Assembly (NCBI RefSeq): GCF_014222285.1
Contig: NZ_JACKZS010000021.1
Location: forward strand, 1-61,445
Source: Nostoc sp. UCD121
GTDB taxonomy: Bacteria > Cyanobacteriota > Cyanobacteriia > Cyanobacteriales > Nostocaceae
Direction: 5' to 3'
DNA: 61,445 nt
Part shown: positions 35,206 through 44,832 of the stretch, piece after piece
How the letters are laid out: each line of letters begins with the position of its first letter
Position numbering within the stretch: position 1 is the first letter of the stretch
The notes under the pieces: model-generated
What the model saw: the letters and a program-made list of their open reading frames with translations, nothing else
Databases searched by the model: none
Told to the model about the DNA's origin: nothing
Position numbers and translations under genes: made by a program

Positions 35206-36522
35206 ATGGAACAACAACCGATACAAGTAATTGGAGGTGGACTAGCTGGGACAGAGGCAGCATGGCAAATAGCCCAAGCTGGAGTGCCGGTAATTCTCCA
35301 TGAGATGCGTCCAAAACGCTTCAGCCCTGCTCACCATACAGAACATTTGGCAGAATTAGTCTGTAGTAATTCCTTTGGGGCAATGGCAAGCGATCGCGCA
35401 GCTGGATTATTGCACGAAGAGTTACGCCAACTGGGTTCTATCGTCATCTCCAAAGCTGATGAACACGCCGTACCTGCTGGTGGGGCGTTAGCGGTAGATA
35501 GGGGACAATTTGGCCAAGACTTGACTCAAACTTTAGCCAGCCATCCTTTAATTGAATTTCGCCGGGGTGAAGTGTCTGCGATTCCTGAAGGGATTGTGGT
35601 TTTGGCGACTGGGCCTTTAACGAGTCCCGATTTAGCCGAAGATTTGCAACGCTTTACGGGGATGGAATACCTCAGCTTTTTCGATGCCGCTAGTCCGATT
35701 ATTGTCGGAGAATCGATTAACCGTGACGTTGCTTTTATGGCATCACGTTATGACAAAGGTGAAGCCGCCTATCTGAACTGTCCAATGAATAAAGAGCAGT
35801 ATTTGCACTTTAGAGAAGAACTTTGTAAAGCGGAACAAACAGAACTCAAAGGTTTTGAACGGGAAACGGCGAAATTTTTTGAAGCCTGTTTACCCATAGA
35901 AGAACTAGCACAGCGTGGGGAAGATACCATGCGCTACGGCCCCCTAAAGCCAGTAGGATTGTCAGATACTCGCACAGGGGAACGTCCTTATGCTGTGGTG
36001 CAGTTGCGACAAGAAGATAAAGCCGGTCAATTATGGAACATGGTAGGCTTTCAAACTAATCTGCGTTGGGGTGAGCAAAAGCGGATATTTCAACTAATTC
36101 CCAGCTTGGAAAAGGCGGAGTTTGTGCGGTTGGGAGTTATGCACCGCAACACTTTTATTAATGCCCCTCAGCTAATGCATCCAACTCTGCAATTTAAAGA
36201 ACGTCCAACATTGTTAGCTGCGGGACAGTTGATTGGTACTGAAGGCTACACTGCTGCGGCTGCGGGTGGCTGTTTGGCGGGAATTAATGCAGCACGGCTA
36301 GCTTTGGGTAAAGAAGCTTTAGTTTTACCATCAACAACAATGATGGGTGCGTTATTGGAATTTATTAGTTCCGCTTCGCCGAAGCATTTCCAACCAATGC
36401 CGCCCAACTTTGGGATTTTCCCCGAATTGGGTGCGAAAATCAAAAGTAAACAAGAGCGTTACGGACGTTACCGCGATCGCTCTTTAACCGATCTAGCAAG
36501 CTGGAAAGCTAATCAAAATTAA
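35206..36522 (+). CDS. trmFO: tRNA (uracil-54-C5) methyltransferase, folate/FAD dependent
   Basis: 438 residues from the ATG at 35206 ([20 protein letters not shown]). An upstream frame to 35146 adds 20 residues without homology and is rejected. The FAD-binding GGGLAG is at residue 9, followed by [36 protein letters not shown] and, near the C-terminus, [27 protein letters not shown]. The enzyme uses methylene-tetrahydrofolate and FADH2 to make ribothymidine at position 54 in the tRNA T-loop. Confidence 0.96.
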   Translation: MEQQPIQVIGGGLAGTEAAWQIAQAGVPVILHEMRPKRFSPAHHTEHLAELVCSNSFGAMASDRAAGLLHEELRQLGSIVISKADEHAVPAGGALAVDRGQFGQDLTQTLASHPLIEFRRGEVSAIPEGIVVLATGPLTSPDLAEDLQRFTGMEYLSFFDAASPIIVGESINRDVAFMASRYDKGEAAYLNCPMNKEQYLHFREELCKAEQTELKGFERETAKFFEACLPIEELAQRGEDTMRYGPLKPVGLSDTRTGERPYAVVQLRQEDKAGQLWNMVGFQTNLRWGEQKRIFQLIPSLEKAEFVRLGVMHRNTFINAPQLMHPTLQFKERPTLLAAGQLIGTEGYTAAAAGGCLAGINAARLALGKEALVLPSTTMMGALLEFISSASPKHFQPMPPNFGIFPELGAKIKSKQERYGRYRDRSLTDLASWKANQN

Positions 36523-36658
36523 TGGGAATTGGGGAAGAATTTAATTTTTATCTTTAGCCCCTCTACTTCCCTGCATCTTTTCCCCACTACCTATTTAATA
36601 AAACTTCAAATAGGTTTATTATCCTTTAAAATCTTTTGCAAAAATTTAGGTCAGGTAT

Positions 36659-37060
36659 ATGGCTGATATTGTTGATATTGCTGTTACGGCTGAGTCTTTC
36701 AAAACACTAGTAGCGGCTGTACAAGCTGCTGGTTTAGTAGAAACATTAAAAAGTCCTGGCCCGTTCACTGTGTTTGCGCCAAATGACGATGCTTTTGCCA
36801 AGTTACCGCCGGGAACTATCCAAACTCTGTTACAGAATATTCCCCAGCTAACGCGAATTTTAAAGTATCATGTCGTTCCAGGAAAGCTGCTAAAGGCTGA
36901 TTTGGCAGAACTCGGCACGGTTAATTCTGTAGAAGGTTCACCGATTAAAATTCATTCTTTAGATGGTTTTGAAGTTAAAAATGCCACAGTTTTAGCAGCA
37001 GATATCGAAGCTGATAATGGCGTGGTACACGTTATCGATACAGTGATTTTACCGGGTTAA
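36659..37060 (+). CDS. Single-domain fasciclin (FAS1) protein
   Basis: 133 residues comprising only one FAS1 domain: [39 protein letters not shown], the H box [16 protein letters not shown], and [20 protein letters not shown]. Unlike the larger protein at 11146, it has no signal peptide or anchor, so it may be cytoplasmic. This short type is common in cyanobacteria and its ligand is unknown. A terminator hairpin follows at 37067. Confidence 0.92.
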   Translation: MADIVDIAVTAESFKTLVAAVQAAGLVETLKSPGPFTVFAPNDDAFAKLPPGTIQTLLQNIPQLTRILKYHVVPGKLLKADLAELGTVNSVEGSPIKIHSLDGFEVKNATVLAADIEADNGVVHVIDTVILPG

Positions 37061-37066
37061 TTCAGC

Positions 37067-37093
37067 TAGGGTGGGTGTTTTCCACCCTATTTA
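37067..37093 (+). terminator. Hairpin after the FAS1 gene
   Basis: tagggtgg (37067-37074) and ccacccta (37082-37089) form a perfect 8-base stem with a 7-base loop, followed by tttatcc. It starts 7 bases after the FAS1 stop codon, in the right place to end that transcript. Confidence 0.7.
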
Positions 37094-37262
37094 TCCAAAA
37101 TCTTTATAATTAACTAACTATTGAGTAGTATCAAAACGCGACTCAATATTTTAATTTATGTTATGTTTGCAATGTGATTACTCACTCACCTGTTAATGTA
37201 AATTTAGTTATTTTAAAATAAATTAAGTTCTTAAAAAGCTAACATCTATCCCAATAACATTA

Positions 37263-37592
37263 ATGCTCGATTTTAACACCTTAGTAGAGTTCTCTCGTGG
37301 TAACTGCATAAGTATTTGTGCGTTTCTCGTCCCAGCGAACTTGCTTGTCACAATTTTAACAATGTGTCTGGTAGCCTTACGTCGCCCATCACATCAAGTA
37401 TGGCAATCTGCTGCAATTGCCAGCTTTTTCGCTTCTGTAATGATCCTGCACGTATATACTTGGTTCATGATTGGCGTGGTGATGGCTCCTACTTACATCT
37501 TGCTGTGGCTAGCAATCACTTGTTTGGTGACTAATTTGGCAGCAATTCTTTTTCAAAGACGCTACAGTAACAGCCCTAGTCTTTCCAATTGA
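37263..37592 (+). CDS. Small membrane protein, three likely spans
   Basis: 109 residues with hydrophobic segments at about 17-38 (ICAFLVPANLLVTILTMCLV), 48-70 and 75-97 (VVMAPTYILLWLAITCLVT). The loop LRRPSHQVW is basic and therefore probably cytoplasmic. I do not recognise a family. The ATG at 37263 follows an AT-rich leader without a clear RBS. It is convergent with the GNAT gene, whose stop is only 38 bases away. Confidence 0.6.
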   Translation: MLDFNTLVEFSRGNCISICAFLVPANLLVTILTMCLVALRRPSHQVWQSAAIASFFASVMILHVYTWFMIGVVMAPTYILLWLAITCLVTNLAAILFQRRYSNSPSLSN

Positions 37593-37629
37593 AGTCTATC
37601 AGGGGACTATGGATGATATGTTCAGAAAA

Positions 37630-38181
37630 TCATCCATAAACGCCTCTCAATTCATGCTCAAGAATGGCATATAGCCAAGAGTCTCGCCATTCTCCCTTAA
37701 TCCAATGGTGTTCTCGCAAATATCCTTCTTGCTGCATTCCAATTTTTTGCATAACTCGTGCTGAAGCAATGTTTTCTGGATGACAAGTCGCAAAGATGCG
37801 ATGTAAGCCTAACTCCTGAAAACCAAATGACACAACTGCTTTTACAGCTTCTGTTGCATATCCTTGCCCCCAAAATTCCTTAGTAAAACAGTATCCAATA
37901 GAGCCTGTTCTATGATCAATATCCGTAACGGATATGTGACAGACACCAATTAATTGCTGTTGGGTTTTTAAAGTTACTGCTAAGGCAAAATGTTGACGGG
38001 GTTCTTCTCCTTGTAATGAAATCTCTCTTTGCAAAAAGTTTTTGGTATCTTCTTCGCTATTAGGGCCAAAAGTCAAATAACGCACAACTTCATCATCGCT
38101 AGCGTATTGATGAACCGCTAGCCAATCTGATTCTACAAAGTCTCGTAGTTTGAGACGTTGGGTTTCTAGCGGTAGATTCAT
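37630..38181 (-). CDS. GNAT acetyltransferase (RimJ/RimL type)
   Basis: 183 residues with the RimJ-like start MNLPLETQRLKLRDFVESDW, the acetyl-CoA loop in GYCFTKEFWGQGYATEAVKAVV (the Q/R-x-x-G-x-G/A variant) and ATCHPENIASARVMQKIGMQQEG. Such enzymes acetylate N-terminal amines of ribosomal proteins or small amines; the substrate is unknown here. The start overlaps the murF stop by four bases (atga), so the two are translationally coupled. Confidence 0.9.
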   Translation of the reverse strand: MNLPLETQRLKLRDFVESDWLAVHQYASDDEVVRYLTFGPNSEEDTKNFLQREISLQGEEPRQHFALAVTLKTQQQLIGVCHISVTDIDHRTGSIGYCFTKEFWGQGYATEAVKAVVSFGFQELGLHRIFATCHPENIASARVMQKIGMQQEGYLREHHWIKGEWRDSWLYAILEHELRGVYG

Positions 38182-39533
38182 CGCGTAAATTCTGCACGTA
38201 ACTGATTGACAACCCGATCTAATCCCACGGAATGGGCAGCTTTGAACAATAAACGATCGCCTGTTTGCACAAATGTCTTCAACCTAGCCACTAACTCGGC
38301 ATGAGTTGCAAAGCATTCCGATGGGATACCTTCGGCACTAAGAGCCATCGCTTCGGCATCTTCTCCATCCACCAAAACCAACAAGCCGTCTAAATTCAAC
38401 TTTCGTACTGTTTCTCCCACTCGCTGGTGTAACTGCTGAGATCGCTCTCCTAACTCTTTCATTGCACCCAATACAGCAATCTTTCGCTTTCCGGGTGTGT
38501 CTGCTAACAACTGCAACGATGCAATCATCGCTTCTGGTGCAGCATTATAAGTTTCATCTAAGATTATTACATCATTGGGCAAGGTAAATCGCTGCGATCG
38601 TCCCGTGGGCATATCCACCTCTACACCTGCTTTAAGGCTTGCCCAATCAATCCCCAACACCTTTGCCACCGCTAAAGCTGCCAAGAAATTAGTCGCATTG
38701 TGACGACCAGGTAGCGGTAGAGGTAGTTGGATTCCTGCAACTTCCACAGTTTCGTTATCAATTAACTGCCCTTGGATGTCCCCACCAGAGAAGCCGTAAG
38801 TTAAAACTTCTCCTTGCCAAACTTTCGCCGCAGTAGCCATCAATAAAGGATTGTCATGGTTGAGAATTGCCACACTATCAGCAGCCATTTCGACTAACAA
38901 CTCACATTTTGCCTCAGCGATCGCTTCTTCGGAACCCAGTAATTCAATATGTGCCGTCCCCACGTTGGTAATTACTCCAATTGTTGGACGCGCTATTTGG
39001 GTTAGTTCGGCAATTTGTCCCCTACCCCGCATCGCCATTTCAATTACAGCGTAGTCATTTTCTGCACCAAGTTCTAGGAGAGTTTTCGGGACACCAATTT
39101 CGTTGTTGTAATTTCCATAAGTTTTGTGAACTCGTCCCTTTGTTCCTAAAACTGCGGCGATCAATTCTTTGGTTGTAGTTTTACCCACGGAACCTGTTAC
39201 ACCAATTACCGGAATATTAAAGCGATCGCGCCACCATCTGCCAACTTGTTGATATGCCTTTAAGGTATCTTTTACCCGTAACACCGGAAAACCGGGATTT
39301 TCGTATTCAAAATCTACAATTGCAGCTATTGCACCCTTTGCGATCGCAGTTGGCACAAATTTATGTCCATCAAATTTATCGCCTCGCAAAGCGACAAATA
39401 CTTCACCCAGCTTCAGGGTACGGCTATCTGTTTGTATACCGCAGCTTACTTGTGTTAAAGCAGTTTCAGATAAGTTTATCGGACTGGCCAAAAGAACTTC
39501 AACCAGTTGGGATAGAGTGGCAGAACAACGCAT
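38178..39533 (-). CDS. murF: UDP-MurNAc-tripeptide:D-Ala-D-Ala ligase
   Basis: 451 residues with the three Mur-ligase domains. The N-terminal part has GIQTDSRTLKLGEVFVALRG. The P-loop is VIGVTGSVGKTTTKELI. The central domain has THNYNNEIGVP-type sequence (YGNYNNEIGVPKTLLEL), VIEMAMRGRGQI and VGTAHIELLGS. The C-terminal domain has LDETYNAAPEAMIASL, which contains a MurF hallmark, and GAMKELGERS. It adds D-Ala-D-Ala to the cytoplasmic peptidoglycan precursor using ATP. It forms a two-gene unit with the overlapping GNAT gene. Confidence 0.96.
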   Translation of the reverse strand: MRCSATLSQLVEVLLASPINLSETALTQVSCGIQTDSRTLKLGEVFVALRGDKFDGHKFVPTAIAKGAIAAIVDFEYENPGFPVLRVKDTLKAYQQVGRWWRDRFNIPVIGVTGSVGKTTTKELIAAVLGTKGRVHKTYGNYNNEIGVPKTLLELGAENDYAVIEMAMRGRGQIAELTQIARPTIGVITNVGTAHIELLGSEEAIAEAKCELLVEMAADSVAILNHDNPLLMATAAKVWQGEVLTYGFSGGDIQGQLIDNETVEVAGIQLPLPLPGRHNATNFLAALAVAKVLGIDWASLKAGVEVDMPTGRSQRFTLPNDVIILDETYNAAPEAMIASLQLLADTPGKRKIAVLGAMKELGERSQQLHQRVGETVRKLNLDGLLVLVDGEDAEAMALSAEGIPSECFATHAELVARLKTFVQTGDRLLFKAAHSVGLDRVVNQLRAEFTR

Positions 39534-39649
39534 AAGTAATTTACAATTTAAAGTTCAAAATTATAAAATCGAATTATGACACAATACTGTATTGAACAAC
39601 AAGATTTGCTACTTCTCGAAAAATTCCCAAATTTAAGTCTATTCACAAT

Positions 39650-39690
39650 AACACCAAAAATAATGCCAAAGAAGCTTAAGTTCTTTGGCA
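39650..39690 (-). terminator. Intrinsic terminator downstream of TerB-like gene
   Basis: tgccaaagaa (39664-39673) and ttctttggca (39681-39690) form a perfect 10-base stem around a 7-base loop. Leftward it is followed by ttattttt, and rightward by cgcctttttt, so it could work in both directions. It serves the leftward TerB-like gene that ends at 39744. Confidence 0.8.
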
Positions 39691-39743
39691 CGCCTTTTTT
39701 AGAAGCTATTTATATAGTTTAATTAAGCAGATGCTTTATCTTC

Positions 39744-40190
39744 CTATCCCCGGTTTTTAATTAAGATTACTTGCATGATTTGTAGTGCTATTTCACGAGA
39801 AACGCCTAAAGCTTGATATAGATCGTTTAAAAAGCTTTTTTCTTCTTCAGCGACAACACCTTCAGCTAAGACTAAATCAGTGGCTACTGCAAAGGCTGAT
39901 TCCCGCAAGTCTTGAGATAGAGAATCCTTTGCCGCATCAAATAAAGTGTTAAAACTATCCCCCTTGAGAATACCCAAAATTTGGTCAAACAGCCTATTCA
40001 TCATCTCATGAGGATAACCTGTAAAAAGTTTCATCCGAGACAGCACAAAAGTGATAGAATTTGCTTGCTCAACAGAAAGATAACCGTCTGAAGCTGTTGC
40101 CGCCAAGACAATAACAGCAAAAGCTTCCGCTGAATTGAGTGCTGTTTGGGTTTGGTTTTCTGTACCCAACACAGCGTCGAATAGACTCAT
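39744..40190 (-). CDS. TerB-like protein
   Basis: 148 residues from the ATG at 40190, which is preceded by ccaaggag; the frame extends to 40286 but without an RBS or homology. The protein (MSLFDAVLGTENQTQTALNS, AFAVIVLAATASDGYLSVEQA ... FAVATDLVLAEGVVAEEEKSFL) is all helical. It has the two acidic loops SDGYLS and AEGVVAEEE typical of TerB/DnaJ-associated domains that bind metal ions. Function in cyanobacteria is not established; the tellurite label is historical. Confidence 0.85.
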   Translation of the reverse strand: MSLFDAVLGTENQTQTALNSAEAFAVIVLAATASDGYLSVEQANSITFVLSRMKLFTGYPHEMMNRLFDQILGILKGDSFNTLFDAAKDSLSQDLRESAFAVATDLVLAEGVVAEEEKSFLNDLYQALGVSREIALQIMQVILIKNRG

Positions 40191-40369
40191 TTGTAGTAAC
40201 TCCTTGGCTAGAGTCTCAATAGCGCTACAGTTACCTGTATGTTTGGTAGATTTACAGGTAAGACTGTAAGGCTGTGAGACTTTCATGCTTTAGTATTCCC
40301 AAGATTTATCTACGGCGAACACTTGCACCCAATGGTTTTTGGCAATAACTACAATTGCCATCTGTAAAC

Positions 40370-40507
40370 TTAGCGTTCTCCTGCCTTTTCTATTGTTTCA
40401 ATTACCGCTAAACCTATACCAGAAGCTGCTATTAACAGTACTGCTGATATCAAATAGGCATTAGTCAACATCCGTAGGGCTTCACCGAAAAAAATATAGG
40501 TGGTCAT
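40370..40507 (-). CDS. Small one-span membrane protein (45 aa)
   Basis: An ATG at 40507 with aaaggtga 5-12 bases upstream opens a 45-codon frame ending TAA at 40370. The product, MTTYIFFGEALRMLTNAYLI followed by SAVLLIAASGIGLAVIETIE and KAGER, has one strongly hydrophobic helix with a charged C-terminus. The good RBS and clean membrane-helix pattern make it likely real despite its size. No family is known to me. It lies upstream of the TerB-like gene on the same strand. Confidence 0.6.
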   Translation of the reverse strand: MTTYIFFGEALRMLTNAYLISAVLLIAASGIGLAVIETIEKAGER

Positions 40508-41084
40508 TGCTTCACCTTTGAAAATTTGTGCTGCTAGTACTTTTTATTTCTCCACACCCTGATAGGTGAATTTCGCTGAGAAACTGCTAGCAATTGCATC
40601 TTAACAAAACTTTAGCTCTTTCAGAACCCCATTCAAAATTTTTATTTCTGAAGATTTGATGAATTTGACAAAAAATTGCATTAAGTATGGGGTATGAAGA
40701 AGAAATCAGGAAGAAAAGGGCTTACAAAGGCAGGTATTTTATATTTGGTCATTTTTTAACTATTTCAACCAATGTTTAAATCCTGAAATGACCAAACTAC
40801 GTTAAATAGTTGAGAATTCTCTCAATTATTTTCGACATACTAAAAAAACGGCGTTGCTGAATTCAGGTATGAAAATGATTTTGCGTGATTTCAAAACCCT
40901 TGTAGAGACGTTGCAATGCACCGTCTCTACACCAAGATTCATATATCTAATCAGCAACGCCAAAAAACTTATCCTTGAAAGGAAGAAAAGGGGGAGAGAC
41001 TTGTGCCCAACTCTTCAGTTCAAGAAACCTTTGCCTGCTTGATTTTTGTGAACTTTTGTTCGGTAATGAGGGGAACAAGGAAAG
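40508..41084. other. Intergenic region containing MITE copy B
   Basis: 577 bases between a small leftward gene and the stop of the histone-deacetylase-like gene. Apart from the MITE at 40850-40961 there is AT-rich sequence without an ORF. An open frame beginning at 40854 lies within and beyond the MITE and is not a gene. Confidence 0.5.
40850..40961. mobile_element. MITE, ggcgttgctga family, copy B
   Basis: 112 bases with ends ggcgttgctga / tcagcaacgcc, an inner gtagagacg ... cgtctctac palindrome and ggtatgaaaa next to the left end. Flanked on both sides by AAAAAAC (40843-40849 and 40962-40968). More diverged inside than copies A and C, so probably older. Confidence 0.82.
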
Positions 41085-42005
41085 TTAAAGTAGACAGGGT
41101 TCAATTGTCGCTATAACTGATTGAGAAAGAGTATCAAAATCGTAACCACCTTCTAAGCCAAACAGAATTTTACGAGTTAACCCTAGACAATAATTAGTGA
41201 ATAAAGCATAGTCTTCTGGCTGTAAATTGATACTTGCTAGAGGATCTGCGGCATTGCCATCATAACCAGCACTCACAATCAGTAAATCCGCTTGAAAGTT
41301 GGCTAAAAACGGTATGACTTGTCTTTCAAATAGTGGCTGATATCCTGCAATATCACTACCAGGAGGTACTGGTAAATTTAATACATTATTATGAAAACCG
41401 CGTTCTGTGGCTCTCCCAGTACCGGGATAACATGGATATTGATGTAGAGAACAGTAGGCGATACGTGCTTCAGTTTCAATGATCGCCTGAGTACCATTAC
41501 CGTGATGCACATCCCAATCGAGAATGGCGACGCGGTTAACTCCGGGTTGTTCTAGGGCAAAGAAAGCGGCGATCGCAGCATTAGAAAATAGGCAAAAGCC
41601 CATCCCAGCATCACTTTCTGCATGATGTCCTGGGGGACGTGCTAATACAAAAGCTGGATTAACCGACTTTAACACAGCCTCAACACCATCTAGCCATGCA
41701 CTGACTGCCAACAATGCCACATCATAACTGCGTGGGGAAACTGGTGTATCTCCATCCAAAGGGCCGCCGCCACTAGAAGCGATCTGCCAAAGTTTTTTGA
41801 TGTAGGCTGGGCTATGAGCTTTAACCAACATAGACATCAGTGATGGCTGTTCTGATACTGGTGTGGGCGATCGCCAGTCAATTTTATCTGCGAATGTAGC
41901 TGCTTTTAGGGCATTTGCGATCGCAGTTAAACGTTCTGGTTTTTCGGGATGGTATTTTCCAGTCTTGTGATCTAAAAATTCGTCGGAATAGATGACTGGC
42001 AGCAT
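41085..42005 (-). CDS. Histone-deacetylase-family (AcuC/HdaH-like) amidohydrolase
   Basis: 306 residues from the ATG at 42005 (MLPVIYSDEFLDHKTGKYHPEKPERL). The longer frame to 42101 runs through a tandem repeat and is rejected. The zinc-site and catalytic motifs are complete: RPPGHHAESDAGMGFCLFSN (tandem His), ILDWDVHHGNGTQ (zinc Asp and His), LIVSAGYDGNAADPL (second zinc Asp) and LEGGYD. Bacterial members deacetylate acetyl-lysine or acetylpolyamines; the substrate is not readable. Confidence 0.92.
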   Translation of the reverse strand: MLPVIYSDEFLDHKTGKYHPEKPERLTAIANALKAATFADKIDWRSPTPVSEQPSLMSMLVKAHSPAYIKKLWQIASSGGGPLDGDTPVSPRSYDVALLAVSAWLDGVEAVLKSVNPAFVLARPPGHHAESDAGMGFCLFSNAAIAAFFALEQPGVNRVAILDWDVHHGNGTQAIIETEARIAYCSLHQYPCYPGTGRATERGFHNNVLNLPVPPGSDIAGYQPLFERQVIPFLANFQADLLIVSAGYDGNAADPLASINLQPEDYALFTNYCLGLTRKILFGLEGGYDFDTLSQSVIATIEPCLL

Positions 42006-42036
42006 AGGACGAAAAAAGTCGGCAGCAGGACAATAA

Positions 42037-42064
42037 ATAATTCGTAATTCGTAATTCGTAATTA
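42037..42064. repeat. Short attcgta tandem repeat (STRR)
   Basis: Three to four units of attcgta just upstream of the histone-deacetylase-like gene's start. The facing sequence aattacgaatta at 42136-42147 is complementary, so a hairpin is possible. A shorter copy of the same unit lies at about 57311-57328. Confidence 0.7.
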
Positions 42065-42195
42065 TGTTTTGTGACTGAATTTTACCCCCGACACAAGACA
42101 AGCTGTTTATGGGAACGGGGGTATCAACCCCTAGGAATTACGAATTATGATGAATGCTATTGTATCGTTACTGGTACAAACAGTTTTTTCTTGTA

Positions 42196-44832
42196 CTAGA
42201 TGATCGGTCGTTTACTTTCGAGGATTTCTGTTGCTTTCTGTTCAGGAAGTGGGCGGTAGAAGAAATAGCCTTGTACCTCCTCACAGTTGATAGATTTCAA
42301 GAACTCCAATTGCTCTGCTGTTTCCACCCCTTCGGCTGTCAACTTCAATCCCAAGCTGTGTCCCAAGGTAACTATGGCCTGGATAATATGAGATACTTTG
42401 GAATCCGGCTTCAAATCTCTCATAAAAGACTGATCTATTTTGAGATTGTGGAGTGGCAAAAGCTGTAGGCGCGAGAGCGAGGAATGACCCGTACCAAAGT
42501 CATCAATGGAGATGTTAACACCCATCTGCTTTAGTTCCTCTAACACCGTTCTGGTAAAACCCAAGTCCTCAATGGCTGTGGTTTCCATAATTTCTAATTC
42601 TAAAAAGTGGGCATCTAGACCCGTTTCCTCTAAAACTCTGGTTATAATCTCCACTAATTTGGGTTGGCGGAACTGCTTCAGAGAAAGATTGACAGCCATA
42701 GTTATAGGTGGCAATCCTGAATCTTGCCAGGTTTTATTTTGCATACAGGCTGTCCGTAGCACCCATTCGCCGATGGCGATAATTAATCCGCTTTCTTCGG
42801 CGAGGGGAATGAAGACACTGGGTGCTACCAATCCCATTTCTGGGTGCTGCCAACGCAACAGTGCCTCCATACCAGTAATTTCTCCCGTGCTAATATTTAC
42901 ACGAGGTTGATAGAACACCGTAAATTCTTCACGTTCTAGAGCATAGCGCAAACTCTTCTCTAAAGTCAGAAGTTCAGGATTCTTGGCGCTCAGAGAAACA
43001 CTATAAAATTGATAGTTATTTCGTCCTTTGTCTTTGGCGTAGTATAAAGCGGCATCTGCGTGCTGAATTAGTGTTTCGGCATCAGGACTGTTGTTATCAA
43101 GCAACGCAATACCGAGGCTGGCAGTCACATAAAGTTCATGCCCTTGGAGATAAAAAGGATCTTCTAAGGTTTGTAAAATTCTGTACGCCACTTGCGTTAC
43201 TTCTTCAATCTCAGTAACTCGTGGGAGTAAGATAGTAAACTCATCGCCTCCCCAACGGGCTATAGTGTCTCCCCCTCTGAGTAAATCTTGTAATCTTTGA
43301 GCGACGTTTTTTAGCAATTGGTCTCCCAAAGTATGCCCCAGAGTATCATTAATTACCTTGAAGCGATCCAGATCGAGAAAAATCACAGCTAAACTTTCGC
43401 CGTTCCGAGTGGCATTGGGCAGAGTTTTACTCAGCAGTTCGTTAAATAGTAGGCGATTGGGCAACCCTGTCAGCATGTCATGGAGGGCTTGATAGCGAAT
43501 CTTTTCTTCTACTTGCTGACGCTGCCTAGCACCAATAATACTAGCGGCCATTGTCAAAAGTGTAGATTCTTCGTGCTTTGACCAATGACGCTCAAAGGTA
43601 CAGTCTGCCAGGCCAAGATAGCCCCAGCACTCATTCTCCAAGCGAAGAGGCACCAAAAGCAGGGATTGAATGCCATCTCTAATCAGGAATTCTTGTTCTG
43701 CGATCGGAAATTTTTGGGTGAGTCCGCTAATTGACTGGCCGCTACAAAGAATAGTATACCAACGGGCTAATCCCGAACCTTGATAAACCTGATTCTGCCA
43801 ATGGTGGTGGGTAGATTCAATTAAAGATTGCGTCCATTCAAACCGCAAACTGACTGCTCTTTCCCCTGTAGCAGGATGGGGATGGTTTTGAAAAAGATAA
43901 GCACGATCTGCTTTGGCAGCTTCGCCCAGTATAGCTAAAGCCCGCTCAATACCAGTTTCGTAATTCATTTCCCCCAGCAAATAATTAGCGGCTTCTGCAA
44001 CTGCTTGGAGCAAGCGATCGCGCTGACGCAATTCGGCTGTAGCTTGTTTTTGCTCTGTAATATCCCTAATAATAAAAGTTCTAATTAAATCACTTTGAGG
44101 AAGGTAGAGAACGGATTGTTCAAAAACTTCTGTATCTACTTCCACCTCCCGCACAAAAGAATTTTTTTCTAAGTTTTTAACTGTACTCAGGAGTCCTGCT
44201 AATATTGGGTGCCGCGTCCCAACTTCCCTGAGTTTAGGGAACTTGAGAGTAGCAGCAGGATTGATATAAGTCACTATTCCCTCGAAATCCATTTCAACAA
44301 TTGGATTGGGGATAAGTTCAGGGAAGGATGCTAGGCGAGCTAAGGCAGACTCACTAGCTGCTTCCAAGCTGGGATCGATAGCTAGGGTTTGAAAAGGATT
44401 GGCAGGACTGGCTTGCTCTGATAGGAAACCAGATAAGTCTTCAACATCAAAAGATTCAGAAAAGGCTTCTTCTGAAATATTGGAAATGGCATAATATTTA
44501 GCCTGAGCTTGATTACTGCCAAAGGCAATATTATCTCCATTCCTAAGATTATGAGAAATGGATTTAATACCATTTATAAATAAGCCATTAGTACTTCCTT
44601 TCCCCTTGAAGTTACCATCAATAATCTGGAAGCCATATTGGTCAGTCTCTGGAACAGTTACTCGCAACAAAATTGCGTGTTGCATTGATACTGACCGAGA
44701 AACCAAGACAATGGTGTTTGCAGGATGCCGCCCTAGAGAATAAGTAGTCTCTCGTAGGGGGACAGTTCTCCGCCCTTGCAGGTCTTTGATGACCAACAGA
44801 TGGCGTATTTTTTCCCGCTCATTTCCTAGCAT
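42196..44832 (-). CDS. FHA-PAS-GAF-GGDEF-EAL signalling protein
   Basis: 878 residues. An FHA domain at about 12-110 (YSLGRHPANTIVLVSRSVSMQHA ... KGSTNGLFING) should bind phosphothreonine. A PAS domain follows at about 165-270, then GAF at about 280-435 (RAYLFQNHPHPATGER). GGDEF at about 440-600 has an intact active motif RWGGDEFTILLPR. EAL at about 615-870 has MEALLRWQHP, NLSLKQF and IDDFGTGHSSL, all catalytic residues present. The protein could both make and degrade cyclic di-GMP, with phosphoprotein and small-molecule inputs. No transmembrane span. Monocistronic. Confidence 0.93.
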   Translation of the reverse strand: MLGNEREKIRHLLVIKDLQGRRTVPLRETTYSLGRHPANTIVLVSRSVSMQHAILLRVTVPETDQYGFQIIDGNFKGKGSTNGLFINGIKSISHNLRNGDNIAFGSNQAQAKYYAISNISEEAFSESFDVEDLSGFLSEQASPANPFQTLAIDPSLEAASESALARLASFPELIPNPIVEMDFEGIVTYINPAATLKFPKLREVGTRHPILAGLLSTVKNLEKNSFVREVEVDTEVFEQSVLYLPQSDLIRTFIIRDITEQKQATAELRQRDRLLQAVAEAANYLLGEMNYETGIERALAILGEAAKADRAYLFQNHPHPATGERAVSLRFEWTQSLIESTHHHWQNQVYQGSGLARWYTILCSGQSISGLTQKFPIAEQEFLIRDGIQSLLLVPLRLENECWGYLGLADCTFERHWSKHEESTLLTMAASIIGARQRQQVEEKIRYQALHDMLTGLPNRLLFNELLSKTLPNATRNGESLAVIFLDLDRFKVINDTLGHTLGDQLLKNVAQRLQDLLRGGDTIARWGGDEFTILLPRVTEIEEVTQVAYRILQTLEDPFYLQGHELYVTASLGIALLDNNSPDAETLIQHADAALYYAKDKGRNNYQFYSVSLSAKNPELLTLEKSLRYALEREEFTVFYQPRVNISTGEITGMEALLRWQHPEMGLVAPSVFIPLAEESGLIIAIGEWVLRTACMQNKTWQDSGLPPITMAVNLSLKQFRQPKLVEIITRVLEETGLDAHFLELEIMETTAIEDLGFTRTVLEELKQMGVNISIDDFGTGHSSLSRLQLLPLHNLKIDQSFMRDLKPDSKVSHIIQAIVTLGHSLGLKLTAEGVETAEQLEFLKSINCEEVQGYFFYRPLPEQKATEILESKRPII

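Noticed and set aside
39744..40190. Tellurite-resistance island
   Set aside because: Only a lone TerB-like gene is present; without TerZ/D/C partners the label would mislead.
40854..41042. 62-codon ORF
   Set aside because: It begins inside MITE copy B and has no coding character beyond it.
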